From: Cerrena zonata
Lineage: Eukaryota > Basidiomycota > Agaricomycetes > Polyporales > Cerrenaceae
Assembly: GCA_038087015.1 (NCBI GenBank)
Contig: JASBNA010000068.1
Span: 124,001-188,000, forward strand
DNA length: 64,000 nt
Reading direction: 5' to 3'
Shown: in pieces, positions 52,117 to 63,176 of the stretch
Layout of the letters: the number at the start of each line of letters is the position of its first letter
Position numbering within the stretch: position 1 is the stretch's first letter
Notes under the pieces: model-generated
The model's input: only the letters and a program-made list of their open reading frames with translations
Database searches by the model: none
What the model was told of the DNA's origin: nothing
Translations under genes and position numbers: made by a program

Positions 52117-52771
52117 ATTCATCGCCTCGTTGCCTTTGTAAGGTAGACGGTGTGTAATATGTCGATCCCATTATATGCTTATCATCAACTGACGAGTGCT
52201 TAGTACGCCGTTATGGTCTTGGTGCGCCGTGTGAGAGGCGCTTAGTAGTCGTATAGCAATGCATCATGGCTTCGAGGCCGGTTGACGTCCATTGTTCATA
52301 GACAGAGTAAGAAATTCATTACGGAGCTGAGTAGATATACTTGGACCTGTGGCAACAAGGACAGAGGGAAAACCCTTGGGGGCGCTGCACCAAAGCCATT
52401 AAGCCACCAAGTACGTTTACGTTCTGCAGCACCATGACCCGAAAATGAAAACCACGAAGGCCTTGTAAATAAGAATATGAAACGTCAACATGACAACGGG
52501 CTGCAAGAAAGAAGCCTCGAGGCTGTGTAACGAAATTTATAGTAGGCTGTCCCTTATACAAAAGCGGGGTTTCGGCATATAAGAGTGGGGATACCGTTTA
52601 AGTCCAATCGAACCGTAAAACATCATTTCATTGTCCCATCTCTCTGTCCTTCTAGTTCTCTCGCTATCGTCGTCAGGTCTCTCGACGCAGGCCGTCTATC
52701 AAACCCCTCGTTGTATACGCGTGTACACGTTCTAAAACACCAAGTATAAACACTACTACACAACCAACATT
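52117..52771. other. Intergenic stretch, nothing recognised
   Basis: No open frame over 80 codons and no repeat seen. The last 100 bp form the promoter of the Cys-rich gene. Confidence 0.5.
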
Positions 52772-53229
52772 ATGTCGGGCGCAGGAGATATTTGCGGCAT
52801 TATTTGCTCAATTTGTTGTACGACACGGTCTATTCTCTAAACCTTATTGAACCTTTTCTAACGTGATATACAGGTGTCTGTTGCGCTCCGGGCATGACCA
52901 ACTTCTGTCTAATGAGTACGTCTCCAGCCCTCTACATATTCCTTATTCTTCTCGTTGAACGATCGTTGCTCATAGAGTCGGGTACTGGAAATTGCTGCAG
53001 CAAAAAAATCAATGACGACGAGTTCGAAGCAGAGGAGGCACGAATAGAGGCTCGGCTGCACATGCAGGAGTCCACACGAGCCGAGCGAGAAGGGGAAGCG
53101 GCGGCGGGGAAGGAGAACGGTCGTCGGTCGAGCGTAGACAGACAGCCCTGTCCTCGAGACACAATGAGGGCAGAAATCAGACACACTGGGTATAACCCAG
53201 TACTTTTACTTAGAAAAAAATGTGGGTAA
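52772..53229 (+). CDS. Small Cys-rich protein with acidic-basic tail, function unknown
   Basis: Three exons: ATG 52772 (MSGAGDICGIICSIC), a second exon VCCAPGMTNFCLM, and a third from about 52979 (SGTGNCCSKKINDDEFEAEE), ending TAA 53227-53229. About 110 residues. The first 40 residues carry ten Cys mixed with Ile/Val, a layout of palmitoylated, membrane-attached or metal-binding small proteins. The rest is a charged helix and an Arg-rich end. A further intron could shorten the tail. The organisation resembles small Cys-rich proteins common in basidiomycetes, but I cannot name a family. Confidence 0.55.
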
Positions 53230-53789
53230 ATTTATGTAAAGATGTTTAAACTGTCACACGCTTTATGTAATTAAAAAATGAAATAAGATTCAAAAATTGT
53301 ACTCAATCTTCTGAGCACCAAGACTGTTGAAAAACTCAAACATCATTTATGTTTCTTTCCCAACATCATAACCTGAATTAGAATCCCATTTTGTAATTTA
53401 CAAAAGTGTATAAAAAACACATATTTCATTTTTGATTCATTTTTTGTGGCCTTAAAATTCTAGACAAAATTCAAACTCTTGCTTCATAATTTAGACAGTA
53501 AGATTTATTCTAAAAAGTCAGAATTTTCTCAGCACTTGTCAGGTCTAAAGATTGTAGACAATGTTTAAAACTTTGTGCAGTTTTTAATCACTCAAAATTC
53601 TGATTCTTTAACCCATTTTTTGAGAGTAAAATATGTCCCTAATTGCAGACTTTTTACAGAGATATTTGATTAAATTCACATAACATTGGTTCCTCAAAAG
53701 ATTTCTACAAAAAGACAACATTTGGTCACACAATTTCTGCAAGATTTTGTTTTGCAACTATTTTAGAGTTTTGTCCAAAAGAAAATCCT
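53230..53789. other. AT-rich island without genes
   Basis: About 560 bp, visibly richer in A/T runs than anything else in the window (AAAAAATGAAATAAG, TTTTTGATTCATTTTTTG) with no open frame. It lies directly before a GACT microsatellite. Confidence 0.6.
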
Positions 53790-53875
53790 GGACTGACTGA
53801 CCGACTGACTGACAGACTGATAGACTGATAGACTGATAGACTGACTGATAGACTGACTGTCGGACTGACTGACCA
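53790..53875. repeat. GACT/GATAGACT tetranucleotide microsatellite
   Basis: About 85 bp of imperfect repeats built from GACTGACT and GATAGACT units on the plus strand. Confidence 0.9.
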
Positions 53876-54127
53876 ACCATTCTCAGATAAATAGATTGAC
53901 AGACTAGTTTGTTAGCTCGTAGTTCACGTAGAATACACGAAGAATCTAATTATAACAAAAGTTACATGATATCCTGTCGACGAACAAATATCAATACGTG
54001 AGATGACACAAAGTCAATCTCTGACCAAAAAAACAAGAGCCCAGTTTACAGGAGAGGCCGACAAGCACAACAGAAGATGCGAAACTGAGTCAAAACATAA
54101 TATTAGAAAGGAATAAGCAGGGATGTA

Positions 54128-55594
54128 TTACAGCTTCGACTTGAGCTCCAACAGTAAGTTGAGCAGCAGAGCAATCACCGTCGACAAGGCAATTACTACC
54201 CACCAATTCCCTCCCAGCTGTCCACCGGCTACACTCGGAGCACTATCTTCTTTCTTCTCTGGTCGTCAAGAGAACAAAAAAGACCCGTTAGTAATAAAGG
54301 CATATATTGAGCCTATGACCTTACCTTCCTCGACAGCTTCCCACAAGATAATCTTCTTCGATGTCGCGGTTGCAATAAGGAATTTGTCGTCGTAAGCCTA
54401 GGGATACAGAGTTAGTTCTACTACACTTCGACTACTAACATCGTACTTACTGCGAGGGACTGCCAATTATCCGAGGCTATCGTCACTTTAGTATACAATT
54501 CTGGCACAGAAAAAGATAACTTACAATTCTGTTTCATGTCTTGGAGCTTCTCCCCGTCAGAGCTACCCCACAAGGAGACTTCCCCTCTGCGCGAGGCTCC
54601 AAGCAAAGCCAATCTACCATGTAAGAATATTACCGGCCCAGGTGCATGAAGCTCGTGTGGGATAGAGACCAGAGGTACATGCGTCTCTAGGTGATGAATA
54701 TCATATCCACGCTGCATAGCGAGTACCAGAGTCTTATAATCTGGCGATAAACTTGAGGATCCGCTGCGAGACGTTGAACTTAAAAAATATGGGTAGATAT
54801 GTACAACGGTGACGTACATCGGGTTTGAGGTAGTTAGGATACTGGCAATGACAGTACCGGCAGAGATATTCCATAATCTATTATACGGCATATTTAGTGA
54901 TCGGCTAACCAGTTTACCAGGACGGGATGTACTGTACACCGTGGGCCTTATACACCACAATCAATTGATCTGTCTTACTCTCGAGCCAGTGCATACCAGT
55001 CACTTCAATCGGCATGTATGCATTGTCTTGAAATCGTTGGGGTGGACCAAGTTGCTTTACCAATCGCCAGGTCCCTAGAACGATATGAATCAAATAACGA
55101 CTTCTTATCTAGGCAGACGAACATACCCGTTGAGGCTTTGAACCAAATTGATATCCCTGAATCGCCGCCCGTCGCAAGCCGCGTCCCACTAGTGTTCACC
55201 GCAATATGGGTGACTGACAGTACCATGGATTCTATTCCACCAACATGCAGTTGATTCTTCGAAACGAGGATTAGATTGTTAAGCATTGATATGAGACAGA
55301 AATACTCACCGCCAAACGAGTCACAGTCGCAATCAAGCCATCACTAAACGTGCATAGCAAATGGAAAGCGTCATGAGGCAACCAAGTCAGGGCCGTGACA
55401 GTGCTCACACCCTTTGGAGTGTTCCTTCCGCGCACGATGTACACAAGTCGCTTGTCGATAGCATTCAGGATACAGAGGTTTTCCCCACTTCCATACGCCA
55501 GGTAAGATCCATCAGGACTGAAGGCTAGACCACGAACAGACTTGCAGTATAAGCTGTCAGTAAAAGTCCACTTCGATCTGTATAAGAGAGTCAT
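54128..55594 (-). CDS. WD40-repeat protein with C-terminal membrane anchor
   Basis: Multi-exon gene starting at 55594 (MTLLYRSKWTFTDSLYCKSV). WD40-like blades: SVRGLAFSPDGSYLAYGSGE, VTALTWLPHDAFHLLCTFSD, VTHIAVNTSGTRLATGGDSG, TGMHWLESKTDQLIVVYKAH and the later GRLALLGASRRGEVSLWGS. After the propeller a short linker leads to one hydrophobic segment (NWWVVIALSTVIALLL) and a basic end LLLELKSKL, so it is probably tail-anchored. The upstream ATG at 55816 would need a splice that breaks frame and would overlap the opposite-strand gene, so I prefer 55594. Partner and pathway are unknown. Confidence 0.7.
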
Positions 55595-55775
55595 GGTACA
55601 GAATAGAGAATAGACAAAGAGAATGGCACGTTGATGGGCGGCCTGCCACGAGTCAGCCTCGAGTCTGAGCCACTCCCGCCACTGATAGCTACATATATAG
55701 ACACGGTGAGTGGGCCACCCGGTACATTGTAGAAACAGTTTCTTACCAGCACTCCCTTCCATAAACTTTCCCGTC

Positions 55776-56544
55776 ATGCTACCAAACGGACATCGATTCC
55801 AACTCAGCTTTGACATCTCCCATGGGGATGCTCCTACGGTGGTTCAGCTCCCAATCATCGAATATGTGGCACAAGTGAAGGACGAGAAACTGCAAAAGGA
55901 GGTGGCATTCAGGTGGGTCACGCGAGCTTGGCCATATAGTCAGACGATATACTGATTGAGATTAGGGATGAAAACTCACAAATAAAGACAGAAGTAGACT
56001 CCGATAATTCTTACGTCGATGACGCTGTAGTCGACGGTACACACCGCCACTCAGCTGTGTCCCCCAGACGTGCAGTGGCTCGATCCTCTACACCTCGAGA
56101 CAAGGGATCAGTCGGCCGTAACAACGAGGTGAGAGAAATGTCTTGAACAAAAGCAATACCGTCATTGACATTATTTGATAGTTCAAGAATGTTTCGTCTA
56201 GACAAGCGATCAAGATGAGAAATCTGAAGCATTGGATCCATTGGTTTCAGACCGAAAGTGACGAACCAGCCCATATGCCGCCGCCTGGGCCTTGGCCCGC
56301 AGACAAAGGACTTCGATACCATGACTTGTATATGCAACGCGCGGAGAATGGCGCACTAAAGGTGTGGAGGTATCTCCCGAACAACACTGGCGAAGACGGT
56401 AAATGGGTGCAATTGAGGGTGGGCGCAGAGGTCGATGTACCTGGATTGGCAGGACCTAGAGTTTTTGTCATCAATAAGCAGGGCAAGCCATCTTTCGTTC
56501 TGCAGGGAACAGTAAATAAGCTATACAACGAGCTGGAGAAGTAG
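55776..56544 (+). CDS. Conserved-looking protein of unknown function
   Basis: Exons 55776-55912, 55966-56128 and 56182-56544 give 663 nt, 220 residues; both introns keep frame with good GT/AG ends. The N-terminus is MLPNGHRFQLSFDISHGDAP, the middle is polar with SPRRAVARSSTPRDKG, and the C-terminal 100 residues (KGLRYHDLYMQRAENGALKV, PGLAGPRVFVINKQGKPSFV) look folded and beta-rich. An in-frame ATG at 55710 could add 22 residues. Not recognised. It is divergent from the WD40 gene, with about 180 bp between starts. Confidence 0.55.
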
Positions 56545-56677
56545 TAGTAGATGTGGTAAAGTCTTACCAAGCGGATAGCTAGTGTAAATCACTCGGACGC
56601 CGTACGACTAGATGGGTGTTAATAGATAGTGATCATGCGACCGGCGGGCAGACTTGGAAGGGACACCAGCAGCAGAA

Positions 56678-56769
56678 CGACACAAAGTCGGTTGAAGCCA
56701 GGAAACGAGATGGCGCAAAGCCAGCCTCGTGCGATGGAGCGTCGGCAGACCGCTAAGGTTACTGTCGAC
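56678..56769 (+). repeat. Diverged direct repeat, unit 1
   Basis: Shares order and spacing of runs (GACACAAAGTCGG, GCGCAAAGCC, GACCGCTAAGGTTACTGTCG) with unit 2 at 57023-57112. Confidence 0.5.
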
Positions 56770-57022
56770 TGATACTGGCGAGGATGTCCAGTAGATGGCA
56801 CGAGAGAGATTGGAGATTTGGGAATAGACGGCCTTCATGAACAAACTAGAATGCATACGGTGTCAGCAACCAAGCAAGAGCAAAATGGACATCTACAACA
56901 TCCGAAACGAACATGATGTCACGGAGGATTGAAGGGTGAGTCGACAGTTAGCCATGCTTGAGGGTTGTACTCCTTGTTGCAGTGAGAATGACGACCGATG
57001 GGCAGGATGATGGCAATTGGAC

Positions 57023-57112
57023 GACGCAAAGTTGCCCATGCCAGAGGACGAGACGACGCAAAGTCGGTCTCGTTCACTGCGGTATCGACAGTCCGCAAAG
57101 GTTACTGCCGAC
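57023..57112 (+). repeat. Diverged direct repeat, unit 2
   Basis: Counterpart of 56678-56769 (GACGCAAAGTTGC, GACGCAAAGTCGG, GTCCGCAAAGGTTACTGCCG). Both lie outside the end of the hAT transposase gene. Confidence 0.5.
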
Positions 57113-58123
57113 ACCATACGGCCAAAGCTAGAGGGACATGGAGGAGGATTCGAAGTTGAAGTCGAAGTTGAAGTCAGAGGGTTGACTCGGAGGTGAGACT
57201 GCGGTCGACATGAGTTAAGTCGAAGGCAGCATGCTAATGGTCTGCATGAGTAGGACATACTCATAAGTACTCGCAGGTAGATTCATGTAGATACTCATGA
57301 GTTTGTGATTCATGGATCCGAGTCATGTACACTGACTTTACTCGTACGGATCCGAGTTTGAATTTTGTCACTGCGAGTATATTCACAAGTACTCACATAA
57401 AGATTTATAAAAAGTAAAGCAAAATAAAAACAATTATTCTACATCAGAACCATTATCTACATACATATTTGGTACTTTCGTTACTTTGGTCCGCTTATTC
57501 CTTTCTTTCATTGCAGAAACAATTTCACTCTCATCTATCATTCCTGGGACACGTGCCCAGGATCCAAAGACTGTAGCGCAGCGGGTGGACTGATCACTTA
57601 AAGCATGACGGCGCTTTGATACCGTAAGGCCGCCTCGCGAGAACGCACGTTCGACATCTGTTGAGGCAGCTGGCAAGCAATTAGTTAGCAATATACACCT
57701 AGTAAACCATTCGATAAACATTCAAACATACCAGGAGCGGAAAGAAAGTCTAGTGCCATTCGTGCAAGCGGATCACCAAGAGAGAGCTGTGATGACCAAT
57801 AGTTGATTGGGTCCAATCGTAGTCCGACGATTGGTGAATCCAGATAAGCGGTCAGCGCATCGGAGTCAGTGCCAGTCTTGAGGCCAAAGTTGTCGATATC
57901 CTCATGATAGCGTTTACGCTTTTGAGCCTATAGAGAGAGTAATAGAGATAATATGATGTTGGTTAGAACTGTTAGATTGACTCTATCAGAGTGATGTTGA
58001 AACAAGTAGACTTACTGTCGACGTTGTCGAGGCCTGTGACTGCACCCCTGGATCGTCCGCTTCACGTTCTTCAGATGGTTTGTAGTATTGATCCCACTGT
58101 TCTCGCACGATTTCTTCGGCTGT

Positions 58124-58131
58124 GCTGATCC
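58124..58131. repeat. Target-site duplication, left (GCTGATCC)
   Basis: Identical to 60804-60811. One copy belongs to the hAT coding sequence. Confidence 0.85.
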
Positions 58132-58820
58132 CACCTTTGGCAGTAAAGTATTTACAATAAACATGCACAACGTTGCTACAGTGTATTGCAAATTCCTGCA
58201 CAAGTTGTGCGGAGCATTTTGCAAATCGAGTTCGTCACATTGTGACCTATTTGTTACTAGTCTGTGACCTTCCTAATAGAGTAGGAGATGATACAGCCAG
58301 TTATTTGGGGCGCTAAAAATGGTAATTGGGTAAATTCTGTTAGAATGGTGGATGTTTATGTCAGCACCCCCTATTGCCTATTTGGGAAAGTGGTTTGGGA
58401 TAGGGTGGGGGATGGTGCAGGGCCCTATACCAAGCATTAGAGCATGTACCAGGGGGTAAAAGAACCGCATTTTCACGCTGAATCCATATCTGAAACCCCC
58501 ATGTGATTTGGTGAAGAACTGGGGGAGCTATGATAGAAATAGTGGGTATAAATCGATAAAATAGGGGGTTTAATTGGAATTGAGTGGGAAGGAGCGGTTG
58601 GAATATTAAGCGGAGGTAGTATGTTCCTCTACTATATTGGGAAAAGGTGTGTACAAGATTCCAGGTCGATTGGATAAGAATTGCATGTTCCATAATAGGA
58701 TATGCCTCAGAAAAGCGAAAATGGGGGGTTTCCCAGGGCTACTGGTGGGGAACCAGCCATTCCCTTAACTATCAATGATAATAAGTTCAAGATATAGTAT
58801 GGGGAAGCTTATATTCCAGT
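58132..58820. repeat. Left arm of the long inverted repeat
   Basis: Inverted copy of 60085-60803. The outermost 95 bp are clearly diverged from the partner and about 75 bp near 58230-58300 have no match. From GGCGCTAAAAATGG (58309) inward the arms are nearly identical. Confidence 0.85.
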
Positions 58821-60084
58821 TCTCCAGGCATAAGCACTAGGTATGGATATGTTATGGTCGAAATATTCTATTTAGGTACCAGGAGGAGAACATCTATTGT
58901 ATCTTCTGTTGTAATGGATGAAATATTCTGCCCTGCTGATAATATACTATAGTATACCACCTCAGATGATACCCAGCACCGCTTTGTGATAGAATCAATA
59001 TTGAGTGATAGAGGGAGGGGGAGGAGGTAGGGGATGGGCCAGTAATAGGACGTGTTAGAGCATGTTGTTACATGTCAGGATTGCTGCTGGACGTGTCAAA
59101 TATATAGCTGGGCATGTGTACCAGTTGGCCTAATTATTGCATGCAAAATGGTAAGGGGGGAGCAAAGATACCCTGGGGGAGGGGGTGGGGGAGCACATAT
59201 TTATATCTCACCAACCCCTACACCAAATGGGCTGTGCTTTTGGATATCAGGGACGACAGCATATAGCACATTATATACAGGTTTACAAGATCCCAAATGT
59301 ACTACTACCCTTCCAAATCACCCCTCAAGTTAACCCTAAGGTTGACTTTATACCCAAAGATACCCCCCTACAGGCATATCCACTCACATTGGTAAGGTAT
59401 AAAGGGTACTTCTATAGGGTTTTCAGGTATCCCCCACAATCCTATCCAGCTGCCCTGGCAATAGGAGGTAATTTATTTTTTACCCTAGTGCACACTACTG
59501 AATCTCAGTTTCACTCATTTCTCTAAGTACTCCTTTCCCCATACCATAGGTTATGACCAGAATACCTCCATGGTGGCTGGGGAATCTTATGAGGGCCACT
59601 TTCCCCCACCCATACTATCCTTCCTCATGTTATTTGGCTCAGTGGTTAGCCCTGTAGGTCCCCAAAGAGGTGTTTTTGGGGATATTTCTGAGTCAGGAGG
59701 AGCAGGAGGATGGTTCGCATTTTAGGGGGTCATATCTGCTTCGATCACGGAACCAAGGGAGTAAGTTGGAGTACTAATGGAGGCCAATAAGCACGAAAAG
59801 ACTGCTTATTAAAAGGAGAAGCGCAGCTCTAGCTATGGTAGCCAGAAAAATAGCTTTTTTCGCCCACCTTCTTAGGGTATGGTATTTATAGAGGTCCAAC
59901 CACTGGGATTGAGGGCCTGCTACTCTACATAAGTCTTGAGGGGTATTATATCTATATTAATACAGCTCACATTACCTCTGGGAGTGTCCCTTGCAAAGCT
60001 ATTTGAGTATATGCATGGGAAATACCCTATTTTTCGCATTTTTAACCCTGTGACTAGAATAGTATTGTGTAAAATGGTTCCCCC

Positions 60085-60803
60085 GTCCTGTGGATTGAAA
60101 TATGGTCTTCCCCAGACTATATCTAGACTTCAATATCATTGATAGTCAAGGGAGTGGCTGGTTCCCCACCAGTAGCCCTGGGAAACCCCCCATTTTCGCT
60201 TTTCTGAGGCATATCCTATTATGGAACATGCAGTTCTTATCCAATCGACCTGGAATCTTGTACACACCTTTTCCCAATATAGTAGAGGAACATACTACCT
60301 CCGCTTAATATTCCAACCGCTCCTTCCCACTCAATTCCAATTAAACCCCCTATTTTATCGATTTATACCCACTATTTCTATCATAGCTCCCCCAGTTCTT
60401 CACCAAATCACATGGGGGTTTCAGATATGGATTCAGCGTGAAAATGCGGTTCTTTTACCCCCTGGTACATGCTCTAATGCTTGGTATAGGGCCCTGCACC
60501 ATCCCCCACCCTATCCCAAACCACTTTCCCAAATAGGCAATAGGGGGTGCTGACATAAACATCCACCATTCTAACAGAATTTACCCAATTACCATTTTTA
60601 GCGCCTTAAATAAGCTGGTATTGCCATATTGGGATGCCCTATAGCCAGTTCGTATACCAGTTTGTACCCTACCTGTCACCCCATTGATTTACAAAACACC
60701 TACAGATGGATTTGCAAAACACTCCGCACAACTTGTGCGGGAATTTGCAATACACCGTAGCAACGTTGTGCATGTTTATTGTAAATAAACTACAGCAAAG
60801 GCT
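60085..60803. repeat. Right arm of the long inverted repeat
   Basis: Partner of the left arm. An unmatched stretch lies at about 60615-60700. The inner arm carries the same 110-codon frame at 60221-60553. Confidence 0.85.
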
Positions 60804-60811
60804 GCTGATCC
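60804..60811. repeat. Target-site duplication, right (GCTGATCC)
   Basis: Identical to 58124-58131. Joining the flanks with a single copy keeps the transposase in frame (VWISTAEEIVREQ). Confidence 0.85.
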
Positions 60812-63176
60812 ATACAGCTTCCCACTTCAAGCGGCGGAAATATTCGAGCTTGTACCGAGGGTGTAGAACTAAGTGAGGTAAAAAAGGGATATTAGGCCAT
60901 ATCAAAGATAGAATAGTATTGCCGTTAACTCACTCATGGCTATGCGATACATGTTAGAGTCGTCAGTCTTTGAATAATACTTATTAAGTATTCGCAGGCC
61001 ACGGGCCGCAGCAACACGGACGGTTTGGTGGTTTGCCACATTAGCAATCGCATCCTCGAGCAGGGTAGTACAGGAGTCGATGAGAGGGATAACATGGTGC
61101 AGGAGAGGAGTACCCGTCTTCGAAACGAGCTGTGTTGCTTCGAGAAAGCCCTAAAAGGAAGTGTTGGGTCATATTAGCAAGGAGAACTTATGAGTCTGCT
61201 TGAAACGGACTTACATGAAGAAGGTCTTCGAGTTGCGAAAGTATTGTCCACTCGACAACACTTAATTTGTAACTCTGAAGGCCCTTCTTACCACGTTTGT
61301 CATACTTGGACAGACAAACCAATTTATCGAGCGCTGCACGTAGGTACAAAGCACGCTCGATTGCTTCCGAAAGTGAGTTCCACCGTGTACGCACGAAGCG
61401 TTTCATTTGCTTCGACTGGCATCCCGACTTCTCGCAACATGAGCGGAGGTCGTCGCGTATTGTGGGTGAGTGGAAGACCCGTTTAGCAAGTTCGATAAGC
61501 TAGAAGCATAGTGAAGTGTGTGAATAACGGCACAGGTAGGGAAGTAGTGGCAACTCGAAGGTGAACTTGCCTTGGTAACAGCAGATTGGCCCTCCCGCTG
61601 CTCGTCGGAGAGAAGCGCATGCTCTTCTTCAACTTCTCGGATTATTACATCGATGTCCTCTTCGTCTGCAGTGGCAGCATCGGGATCGAGTTCGTAGTCA
61701 TCATCTTCGAGTTCGTCATCATCAGGGGTGTGATCGTCGATGTCTTCGTCTTCACCTGTCTCAGGTACATTGAGCTTGCGAGTGAATGTCGACAGGATTG
61801 CCTATTGATGAATTAGACATGCTGTACTCCTTGCATATGAGGATGAGAAGTACACACCTTTACCACAAGGTTGAGTATATGTGCAAAGCAACGCACACGA
61901 CTCTCCTTACCACAGCGTCCGTTCAATGATAACTCCACTTCGTCAAGCAGAGTGTCATTGTTTGACGCGTTGTCGCATGTTATTCCTAAAACCTAGATAT
62001 ACAATGAGACACATCACCTTTTGTGGTGTCGAACACATACCTTATTATCGATACCATAGGACTGAAGGCATTCGATCAACTTCTCGGCAAGATACTTGCC
62101 AGTATGTGCATTGGTAAGCCTGTCAAAGATCGCCAATGAGAATTGATATTGTGCAACCGATCGAAGTACACGTACTTGATGAAATCGAGTATAAACGACT
62201 CAATACGACCGTCAATAACACGCTGGATTGTGATACCGAGAAATGAGTAAACATTGGGGGATGTCCACCCATCTATACACAGATGGATGCGACCAGTGTC
62301 GTTCTAGAAGCCCTCGTAAGTAATGAGTACTAGAGACGTCAATAACAAGCTGAAGAGGAAGAACATACCTGAAGATAGCGTGCCACCCGTGCACGAGCAT
62401 GGTTGAAGACGTATTGGACGTCACGCGAGACTGTTGTTGGGTGTGGGACTTCAATGTGCGCGTGGAGCATACGAAAAATTCGCAGCAAAGCCTCGTCTTG
62501 CACAATGAGAAAGGGACGATGGCTTTGTGAGACCCACAAAGCCAGTAGGTACCGAAAGAGACCCTTGCTGTACGTCGAGCCATGTGCAAACTGCTCGACT
62601 CCTGCACCAGCAGTAACAACTGCAGTGTCGCATTTATCACGATGACGTTTGAGGTTGCTGGTGGCCTCATCGTGCCGCGTACGAGTTATCGAAATAGATC
62701 TAGAGTAGATAGCCAGAAAGACGAAATATGAGCTCATTGAATATAGATTTATATTTAATAAGTAACTCACGGGGTTTTTTTGCAAATAAACTTGTATCGT
62801 GTCAGACCTTTCTCAAACACGATGACGGGTGGCCGATAGTGGTCGTAAACATCCGATTTCCACCCTGCTTGCTGCATTTCTACAAGGGGTAAAGGTAAAC
62901 GAGTAGGACATGAAGGAGAATAGGAAAATGATTACTCAACACGACCTCCGGACTGTTCTGATTGGTCTTGAAGCGTGCATTGAACTCCTCGAGCTTCGTC
63001 GACTTCTTCGCTTCAGTGTCTTGGTTTGCACCCGGGGTTTCAACTGGACCTGAAACCTCGACTATTTCAGGACTTGAGCCACGGCTAGGGGTAGAAGGCT
63101 CTTCTGGCACATCTTGAGTTACCGGCCGAGCCCTTTTCGCTGGGCGTGTAGATGATAGTGAAGAGGGGGCAGGCAT

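Larger units (their letters stand above)
58132..60803. mobile_element. Long-inverted-repeat (foldback-like) element inserted in the hAT transposase
   Basis: 2672 bp, flanked by perfect 8-bp GCTGATCC duplications. The two arms, about 690-720 bp each, are inverted copies, around a central region of about 1.26 kb rich in G and C runs. Ends read CACCTTTGGCAGTAAAG and, on the other strand, AGCCTTTGCTGTAG. No transposase is encoded. A 110-codon frame (MEHA.LIQSTWNLVHTFSQ) occurs in both arms with one residue changed. It is a non-autonomous element; 8-bp duplications fit mobilisation by a hAT-type transposase. Confidence 0.85.
57434..63176 (-). pseudogene. hAT-family transposase, split by a 2.67-kb insertion
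   Basis: DNA transposase of a hAT element. Start near 63176 (MPAPSSLSSTRPAKRARPVT), many introns. Order: a BED-type zinc finger (YKFICKK ... NLKRHRDKC); helical part (DVQYVFNHARARVARYLQ); HLCIDGWTSPNVYSFLGITI, the family catalytic-region signature; VLGITCDNASNNDTLLDEVE and RVRCFAHILNLVVK; a Glu/Asp insert; FVRTRWNSLSEAIERALYL; LHPRYKLEYFRRLKWEAVW; after the insertion EEIVREQWDQYYKP; and the hAT dimerisation domain ASTDVERAFSRGGLTVSKRR. The frame is open throughout except for the insertion at 58132-60803. It appears to be a recently active copy killed by that insertion. Confidence 0.85.

Noticed and set aside
55271..55816. WD40 gene start at 55816 (MSKLSWNRCPFG)
   Set aside because: It requires splices that break frame and overlaps the well-spliced plus-strand gene; ATG 55594 gives an uninterrupted start.
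59052..59526. Coding gene in the centre of the long-inverted-repeat element
   Set aside because: Two overlapping frames of about 100 codons include GGGGGG runs and have no domain; no transposase signature.
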